DNA of 10,756 bases. It comes from JBLIAZ01 sp047632015 (GTDB taxonomy: Bacteria > Bacteroidota > Bacteroidia > Flavobacteriales_C > GCA-002722245). The DNA lies in assembly GCA_047632015.1 (NCBI GenBank), contig JBLIBC010000072.1, forward strand, positions 1-10,756, in the 5' to 3' direction. The translations under genes and the position numbers were made by a program. The notes under the pieces were generated by a model. That model was not told where the DNA came from. It saw nothing but the letters and a program-made list of their open reading frames with translations, and did not search any database. Positions 6,003-10,756 of the stretch are shown here, in pieces. Every line of letters starts with the position of its first letter. Within the stretch, counting starts at the first letter, position 1.

Positions 6003-7367
6003 TTAATATACTTGGGAATCCCTAGTATCTCCTTTTTTACGCCCTAAGTATGTTTCAACACATCTGAAACCTACATAACACTTAGACGTATCCTGGTACT
6101 CGTATGTACGTGTTCCATTCTGCATGTAATATCCAATATCTTTCCAAGATCCACCTCGGATAACTTTTCTTTTAAGTGCTGGTGGATCATTTTCATCAGC
6201 AACGTATCTATAATCCATGTTGATATCATGTGCAAAGTTATAAGCACTTTCTTCAAACGAATTAGCTGTCCATTCTGAAACATTTCCTGCCATATCAAAC
6301 AAACCAAAACCATTTGGCCAGTAATGCGCTACAACAATAGTGTGTAATCCACCATCATCAATGTAGTTACCTCTCAATGGTTTAAAGTTACCTAAGAAAC
6401 AACCTCTACTGTTCCTAATGTATGGACCACCCCAAGGGTACGGCGATTGATCAAAGTTACCTCTTGATGCGTATTCCCATTCAGCTTCAGTTGGTAATCT
6501 GAAATCATTTACAATTACTTGACCTCTTTCGGTTCTCCAAACATTCATTAACCTTGTCCTCCAAACACAAAATGCTCTAGCTTGTTGCCATGAAATACCC
6601 ACTACTGGGTAGTGATCATAAGTTGGATGCCAAAAATACATTTGAGTCATTGGTTCGTTGAACGAGTAAGTGAAATCGTGCACCCAAGCCAATGTATCAG
6701 GGTATATATTAACTACTTCTCTGATAATGAAATCTCCTCTATCTTTTACACCATCACCATATTTCCAAGATTGAGAACCAACTTGGGCATCCATAATTTC
6801 AGGACTTTCAAACCTTTTTACTTTTGCAGAAGCAGTTCTAAAATCAATCCAATAATATTCATAATTGAATTTCCTAGTGTCTAATTGCTTTCTTTTATAA
6901 AACCTTTCTCCTCCTTCTTCAAGAAACAAAGATGTCAAAGCTTCCACTTCTTCTTCTTTTCCGTCGTACGGCAAACCTTTCTCAGCATTATACCAATCTA
7001 AGTGCTCGTTATACTCTCCCTCTTCAATAATGTACTCTTCAGGATCTTCTTCTCCTAACAAACGCATTGCTAGGGAATCTTTTACGTGATTTACAAACTG
7101 ACGGTACTCGTCATTAGTTATTTCCGTTTCATCCATGTAGTAGGATTGTAAGGAAACCACTTTCTTTTGAGCAGTTAAAGAGTAGTTAATGTCTTCATCG
7201 GGTCCCATGTGAAAAGCACCTAAGGGAATGAATAACATTCCATATGGATCTTCTTGTAAAAATGGAGCTCTAAAAGTCCCAACAAGTTCTCCTGTGGAAC
7301 TAGATCCACAACCTGTGGAAAAGACAACTAAAAAGAGAAAAACAAAACCGTAAAGTAAATTTCTCAT
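6003..7367 (-). CDS. gldK: T9SS / gliding lipoprotein GldK (PorK), FGE-sulfatase-like fold
   Basis: Outer-membrane lipoprotein that, with GldN, forms the large periplasmic ring of the T9SS. I chose the ATG at 7367 (454 residues): it opens with a lipoprotein signal, MRNLLYGFVFLFLVV, and a lipobox-like S-T-G-C with Cys20. A longer frame starting from TTG at 7409 would overlap the predicted -7 promoter element and can be dismissed. The formylglycine-generating-enzyme-like (SUMF1) fold is evident from IPLGAFHMG (47-55), DETEITNDEYRQFV (79-92), FRLPTEAEWEYASRG (289-303), GLFDMAGNVSEW (355-366), RGGSWKD (404-410) and GFRCVET (433-439). The two catalytic cysteines that true formylglycine-generating enzymes carry after GGS are absent, as expected for a structural GldK. 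The region 105-190 is an acidic insertion typical of GldK rather than of the enzymes. It follows porP by 112 bp and has its own promoter-like sequence. Confidence 0.95.
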   Translation of the reverse strand: MRNLLYGFVFLFLVVFSTGCGSSSTGELVGTFRAPFLQEDPYGMLFIPLGAFHMGPDEDINYSLTAQKKVVSLQSYYMDETEITNDEYRQFVNHVKDSLAMRLLGEEDPEEYIIEEGEYNEHLDWYNAEKGLPYDGKEEEVEALTSLFLEEGGERFYKRKQLDTRKFNYEYYWIDFRTASAKVKRFESPEIMDAQVGSQSWKYGDGVKDRGDFIIREVVNIYPDTLAWVHDFTYSFNEPMTQMYFWHPTYDHYPVVGISWQQARAFCVWRTRLMNVWRTERGQVIVNDFRLPTEAEWEYASRGNFDQSPYPWGGPYIRNSRGCFLGNFKPLRGNYIDDGGLHTIVVAHYWPNGFGLFDMAGNVSEWTANSFEESAYNFAHDINMDYRYVADENDPPALKRKVIRGGSWKDIGYYMQNGTRTYEYQDTSKCYVGFRCVETYLGRKKGDTRDSQVY

Positions 7368-7383
7368 GACAAATAGTTTAGGT

Positions 7384-7396
7384 CTGCAAAATGCAG
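7384..7396. repeat. Short palindrome in the gldK leader
   Basis: CTGCAAAATGCAG is an inverted repeat of CTGCA around three A. It lies between the predicted gldK promoter and the gldK start, so it would fall in the untranslated leader as a five-pair hairpin, or could be a protein-binding site. It may be chance. Confidence 0.35.
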
Positions 7397-7406
7397 AGGT
7401 TTGGTT

Positions 7407-7435
7407 CAAAGGTATAAATTATTACTTTAATTCAA
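7407..7435 (-). promoter_or_regulatory. Probable gldK promoter
   Basis: On the minus strand TTG (7435-7433, within TTTTG) is followed by 18 bp and then TACCTTTG (7414-7407), an exact match to TAnnTTTG. Spacing and sequence fit the Bacteroidota primary sigma factor. A start near 7401 gives a leader of about 34 nt before the gldK ATG at 7367. Because the -7 element overlaps the TTG codon at 7409, it also rules out that codon as the start of gldK. It probably gives gldKLMN a transcript independent of porP. Confidence 0.65.
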
Positions 7436-7479
7436 AATCACTGTTATAACGTAAGGTTTTCAAAGGGTTACAGCAAAAA

Positions 7480-8469
7480 TTAATTATTTAAGAACAAAGG
7501 ATCAACATAATGATCGAAGTTAGGTTTCTCAGGCTTAACAAAACAATATCCTAAATAAATTTCAACAGCTCCGACACTTCGGTTACCTTCTTTTGGTTCT
7601 TTATTAGCTTCAGAAAATTCAAATAATCCGCCGTTCTTTAAATTCGATGTAGTAAAGTCATAAGCTAAACCGATTTTAATTGGATTTGGCAATGCTTTTA
7701 CAGGCACATTATAACCAGCATTTACAACAATCGCGTCTTGAATTCTGTAACTTGCTCCTAGCCATACTTGTTTTTGGTATTCAACAGTTAAATTCACATC
7801 TACTTGTGTGGCCGTAAAATCTGTTTTCACTAAGAAAGAAGGCTTTAAATCAAAGTTTGCGTTTGCTGCATATGTATAACCACCCATGAAATAAGTGTGT
7901 GGTCTAATTTGAGGTTCTCCAGTTCCCCATGTGATTTTTTGAGGAACAAGTTTTTGACCAGAAACCCCAAAATATAACGTGTTAGTATAATAAAAAGCTC
8001 CAAAACCAAAATCGAAATTCAAAGAGTTTTTACCACTAAGTCCAACTAAATCAGGATCACTTGCAACTCCCGCAACAAAATCACCACTCAATTGTTTACT
8101 AATAATACCTGCATCAATTCCTAATCCCAACTTAGCACCATTGGATAATGTAAAGTGATAAGCATAATTTCCTTTAAAGAATAAATTTTGCTCAAAACCA
8201 ATTTGATCATACACTAACACAGCTCCAACCCCACTGTTATACGCTACTAGTGCACTTTCGTAAGTTAACATTCCTGTTGTAGGTTTTCCTTCGAACCCTA
8301 CCCACTGTTGTCTTGCCACTAATCCAAAACAATCCATTCCTTTAATTCCAGTAGCTCCTGGATTAACTGACGTACTTAAAAATCTGTTTTGTGAAAATTG
8401 TGCGTCTTGCTGCGCGCCTACGTGTAGTGCCACTTGCAAGATAGATAATGTCAATAATAGTTTTCTCAT
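7480..8469 (-). CDS. porP: PorP/SprF family T9SS outer-membrane protein
   Basis: Member of the PorP/SprF family, beta-barrel outer-membrane proteins needed for T9SS assembly or for placing particular secreted adhesins. The 329-residue product starts with a signal peptide, MRKLLLTLSILQVALHVGA, with cleavage likely before Gln20. The mature N-terminus has the family signature: QDAQFSQNRFL (21-31), NPGATG (36-41) and RQQWVGFEGKPTT (53-65). The remainder is alternating polar/hydrophobic, glycine- and aromatic-rich beta strands with no long hydrophobic helix, consistent with a barrel. The length is in the usual 300-350 range. It is the first gene of the porP-gldKLMN block, the same order as porPKLMN in Porphyromonas gingivalis, which argues for a core PorP role rather than one of the many SprF paralogues beside adhesin genes. 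No terminator separates it from gldK. Confidence 0.92.
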   Translation of the reverse strand: MRKLLLTLSILQVALHVGAQQDAQFSQNRFLSTSVNPGATGIKGMDCFGLVARQQWVGFEGKPTTGMLTYESALVAYNSGVGAVLVYDQIGFEQNLFFKGNYAYHFTLSNGAKLGLGIDAGIISKQLSGDFVAGVASDPDLVGLSGKNSLNFDFGFGAFYYTNTLYFGVSGQKLVPQKITWGTGEPQIRPHTYFMGGYTYAANANFDLKPSFLVKTDFTATQVDVNLTVEYQKQVWLGASYRIQDAIVVNAGYNVPVKALPNPIKIGLAYDFTTSNLKNGGLFEFSEANKEPKEGNRSVGAVEIYLGYCFVKPEKPNFDHYVDPLFLNN

Positions 8470-8507
8470 CTTAAGTATAAACAGTGTTAGTTGTTATAAT
8501 CAACCGT

Positions 8508-8537
8508 TAAAACTACGTAAAAAAACTACGCTCACAA
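8508..8537 (-). promoter_or_regulatory. Possible porP promoter
   Basis: On the minus strand TTG (8537-8535, within TTTTG) is followed by 19 bp and then TAGTTTTA (8515-8508), which misses the TAnnTTTG consensus only at the last base. A start near 8501 would give a leader of about 30 nt before the porP ATG at 8469. It lies in the 102-bp gap after the arginase-like gene and probably marks the head of the T9SS operon. Confidence 0.45.
8509..8530. repeat. 9-bp direct repeat in the porP promoter
   Basis: AAAACTACG occurs at 8509-8517 and again at 8522-8530, a 13-bp period. Both copies fall within the predicted porP promoter, one over the -7 element and one in the spacer next to the -33 element. 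Such an arrangement could be an operator, but the DNA is AT-rich and chance is possible. Confidence 0.5.
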
Positions 8538-8571
8538 AATTTAACAGGTTTATAAAACACTGAAAGGAAGT

Positions 8572-9747
8572 CTATGCAATCAACTTATGATAAGATTGCC
8601 ACCATCTTTCAGGTATTTCACCTTCGCATGCTTTTAGATAATCATTGTATGAACATGGCATTACTAAGTGCTTAGCATGCTTATGTCCTGCATCCTCGGG
8701 ATACGGCACTTCAACCCACCACCTACCACTTTTAGGGCTCTTATAAAACACTAAACTTAGCTTCTCATTTTCAACATCCACATGATACTTAATGTATTTT
8801 GCAACAGTTGCAACAGGGTAATCTTGTTTTCGATTATTGACACCATCAATAAAGTACCATAACATTTGAGCTAATTGTTTTGCACTAATTTTACTGTAAT
8901 CTTTATCGGCACTATAATTATATACACCAATAGCCGTTAACTTATCCGAAAGTCCAGCGTACCTAAATATTCTGCAACTGTCCTCACCACTTAAACCGTT
9001 AGGAGAGGAAAGTACTGTTCCAGGAGCATCACTCGATTTTATAGCATTGATGTCAAAACTCAAAATATCAGCACTTCTTAAGACTGGTTCAATTTCTTCA
9101 ATGTTTGACTTCACATACCCTAACCTGTAGGAATCAAAATTTAACTTTTCCATCAAGGAAACCAATTCGTCATCAGTGTAATAACTTTGATAAGCCAAAC
9201 TGCTGTAATTAAAAAGGTAGTTTGGTTGATGCATCACAATGTGATTGATGTAGTTCGACTCATTTACCTGATCATCAATCACACCCATGTCTATTTTTGG
9301 GTCGACTGTAACAATATTTACTGACTGCTCCAAAGCTTCATACGCTTTGTAGCTTGCAAATGTTAAATCTTGACTACCTCCCAACACAATTGGAATTACA
9401 TCCTTTTTAACCAATTCCTCCACAATTTTTGAAACCGCATAATAAGTATCTTCTACAGAATTTCCAGCTTTCACATCACCCAAATCCATCAAATTGACAT
9501 TTGGAAAATGATTAAACATGCAATAAAACTCTTTTCGGATACTTTTTACACTGGATGAAGCATCATAGTCAACCTCAGCTCCTCTAACCTCCTCCACCCC
9601 AACTATGGCAATTTTAGCATCGTTTAATTGACTGCTATGTATCTCATCCTCATAAAAACACATGGAAGCACCCATCGTATTCTTATTCCAAGTTTCTGAA
9701 TTGGTAAATTCACTTGAAAGTTCATGAAGGTAAATCCCTAAACTCAT
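8572..9747 (-). CDS. Arginase/formimidoylglutamase-fold protein with degraded metal site
   Basis: Belongs to the ureohydrolase (arginase, agmatinase, formimidoylglutamase) superfamily, normally di-manganese enzymes that hydrolyse guanidino or formimino groups. The fold signatures are recognisable: VLGGSQDLTFA (121-131), TVDPKIDMG (147-155) and SFDINAIKSSDAPGT (230-244). At these places active enzymes have GG-x-H, D-A-H-x-D and S-F-D-x-D. Here the first His is Gln126, the middle His is Lys151 and the second Asp is Asn234; Asp149, Asp153 and Asp232 remain. Three of six metal ligands are therefore changed, so a di-manganese hydrolase is doubtful. The protein is 391 residues, longer than the usual 300-350, with extra N-terminal sequence and a tryptophan-rich C-terminal extension (RWWVEVPYP, PERWWQSYHKL). 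Its start codon directly abuts the topA stop, suggesting co-translation, and porP lies 102 bp downstream. It would commonly be labelled formimidoylglutamase; I would not assign that activity. The frame is intact, so it is not a pseudogene. Confidence 0.85.
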   Translation of the reverse strand: MSLGIYLHELSSEFTNSETWNKNTMGASMCFYEDEIHSSQLNDAKIAIVGVEEVRGAEVDYDASSSVKSIRKEFYCMFNHFPNVNLMDLGDVKAGNSVEDTYYAVSKIVEELVKKDVIPIVLGGSQDLTFASYKAYEALEQSVNIVTVDPKIDMGVIDDQVNESNYINHIVMHQPNYLFNYSSLAYQSYYTDDELVSLMEKLNFDSYRLGYVKSNIEEIEPVLRSADILSFDINAIKSSDAPGTVLSSPNGLSGEDSCRIFRYAGLSDKLTAIGVYNYSADKDYSKISAKQLAQMLWYFIDGVNNRKQDYPVATVAKYIKYHVDVENEKLSLVFYKSPKSGRWWVEVPYPEDAGHKHAKHLVMPCSYNDYLKACEGEIPERWWQSYHKLIA

Positions 9748-10756
9748 TTACTTTTTCTTTTTCTTTTTACCTCCTCTTTTTGGCTTAATAGGATTTTTGA
9801 TTAATTCATAAGCCTGCTCCATTGTTAATTTTTTAGGATCTTCTTCCTTTGGAATTTTGAAATTCTTTTTAAGGTGTTTAATATAAGGTCCCCATCTTCC
9901 ATTCAAGATTTGAATTTCCCCAGCTTCATGATCAAACGAGTTAATAAACTTTTCTTTGTCCGCTAAAATTTTCGCTTCCATTAACTCAATAGCTCTATCC
10001 AACGTTAAATCAAGAGGCTCCTCCCCTTTTGGAATAGATGCAAATAAACTTCCACTTTGCACGTAAGGTCCAAAACGACCAATTGCCACTTTTAAGTCTT
10101 TATCATTAAACACCCCTACTACTTTTGGCAATTTGAACAAATCCAATGCTTCCTCAAAAGTCACACTGCTTAATGATTGCTCTTTTCTTAAACCAGCATA
10201 CTTAGGTTTTGGATCGTCATCATTTTCAGGAGTTTCTCCCAGTTGAACCATAGCACCATACCTACCCATTCGAGCGTAGACATTTTTCTTGGTTTTAGGA
10301 TCTACACCTAACTCCCTAAGTCCAGTTACTCTTTCTGATTTCTCAGTTGTTTCCTCAACAGTCTTGTGAAACGGTTTGTAAAACGCCGCCAACACCTCTT
10401 TCCATTCTTTATTCCCAGCAGCAATTTCATCAAATTCCTTTTCGATGTTTGCAGTAAAACTATAATCAATGATGCCACCAAAATACATAGCTAAAAAGTC
10501 ACTCACCAATATTCCAATATCTGTCGGAAATAATTTTGATTTTTCAGCCCCAGTATTCTCTGTACTCATCACAGAGTTAAACTCACCATTCTCCACAGTC
10601 ATTGAACGATATTCACGCTCATAACCATCCCTGTCTTCCTTAACTACATAAGTTCTTTTTTGAATCGTTGAAATAGTTGGAGCGTAAGTAGATGGTCTTC
10701 CCACTCCATTCTCCTCCATCTTTTTCACTAAGCTTGATTCAGTGAATCGAGCAGGA
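9748..10756 (-). CDS. topA: DNA topoisomerase I, C-terminal part (5' end cut by window edge)
   Basis: Type IA topoisomerase that relaxes negatively supercoiled DNA. The frame is open to the right edge (335 residues visible). The GTG at 10728 is an internal valine, because in-frame codons upstream read PARFTESSL, the expected continuation. The visible part starts at the conserved SLVKKMEENGVGRPSTYAPTI stretch (residues 8-28, broken here only for description), then FPTDIGILVSDFL (76-88) and ANIEKEFDEIAAG (102-114), which close the catalytic core; the active-site tyrosine lies outside the window. Three C-terminal repeats follow, each with a G-R-aromatic-G motif: GRYGAM (164), GRFGPY (226) and GRWGPY (286). 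No cysteine zinc fingers are present, unlike Escherichia coli TopA; a basic tail of six lysines ends the protein. Its TAA stop directly precedes the next gene's ATG. Confidence 0.95.
   Translation of the reverse strand, partial: PARFTESSLVKKMEENGVGRPSTYAPTISTIQKRTYVVKEDRDGYEREYRSMTVENGEFNSVMSTENTGAEKSKLFPTDIGILVSDFLAMYFGGIIDYSFTANIEKEFDEIAAGNKEWKEVLAAFYKPFHKTVEETTEKSERVTGLRELGVDPKTKKNVYARMGRYGAMVQLGETPENDDDPKPKYAGLRKEQSLSSVTFEEALDLFKLPKVVGVFNDKDLKVAIGRFGPYVQSGSLFASIPKGEEPLDLTLDRAIELMEAKILADKEKFINSFDHEAGEIQILNGRWGPYIKHLKKNFKIPKEEDPKKLTMEQAYELIKNPIKPKRGGKKKKKK

Noticed and set aside
6071..6313. 80-codon minus-strand frame within gldK
   Set aside because: Shifted frame of the well-conserved SUMF1-like domain of gldK; no start context or homology.
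6612..6884. 90-codon plus-strand frame opposite gldK
   Set aside because: Antisense shadow of gldK with no signal of its own.
7368..7409. Extension of gldK upstream to the TTG at 7409
   Set aside because: The TTG lies inside the predicted -7 element, and the extension would place 14 residues including Cys and Pro ahead of a standard lipoprotein signal.
10726..10728. GTG at 10728 as the start of a separate 326-residue gene
   Set aside because: The frame stays open to the window edge, and the upstream codons read PARFTESSL, matching the conserved core of topoisomerase I; the GTG is an internal valine.

Overview
The window looks like part of a chromosome from a Bacteroidota bacterium, most likely order Flavobacteriales. 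The grounds are AT-rich DNA, no Shine-Dalgarno sequences ahead of most starts, promoter elements of the TTG / TAnnTTTG type used by the Bacteroidota primary sigma factor, and above all a complete porP-gldK-gldL-gldM-gldN block. That block encodes the core of the type IX secretion system (T9SS) and gliding motor, which is confined to this phylum. Genus-level placement is not possible by eye.

Layout from left to right: (1) 1-787, minus strand, a signal peptidase I gene (lepB) cut by the left edge, with an extra N-terminal multi-helix membrane region. (2) 788-987, a divergent promoter region. (3) 988-2004, plus strand, a glutamine synthetase of the short eukaryote-like type II, closed by a strong intrinsic terminator. 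(4) 2058-2339, a non-coding spacer, then a second terminator facing the other way. (5) 2393-8469, all minus strand and read right to left: porP, gldK, gldL, gldM, gldN. (6) 8572-9747, minus strand, an arginase/formimidoylglutamase-fold protein with several metal ligands replaced. (7) 9748-10756, minus strand, the C-terminal part of DNA topoisomerase I (topA), running off the right edge. The topA stop and the next start codon abut exactly.

How the genes work together: GldL and GldM form the proton-driven inner-membrane rotary motor. GldM spans the periplasm to reach the GldK/GldN ring under the outer membrane, and PorP is an outer-membrane barrel of the family that links T9SS parts to the envelope. 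Promoter-like elements sit before porP and before gldK, and no terminator is visible between any of the five genes, so they probably form one transcription unit with two entry points that ends at 2340-2372. LepB would remove signal peptides from secreted proteins, including T9SS cargo, but it is not in the same operon.

I see no mobile element, CRISPR array, RNA gene or clearly undescribed system. The observation most worth pursuing is the degenerate ureohydrolase-fold protein between topA and the T9SS operon. Secondary points are the long GldM and GldL, the loss of catalytic cysteines in the GldK sulfatase-modifying-factor-like domain, and a 15-bp tandem repeat between gldK and gldL.
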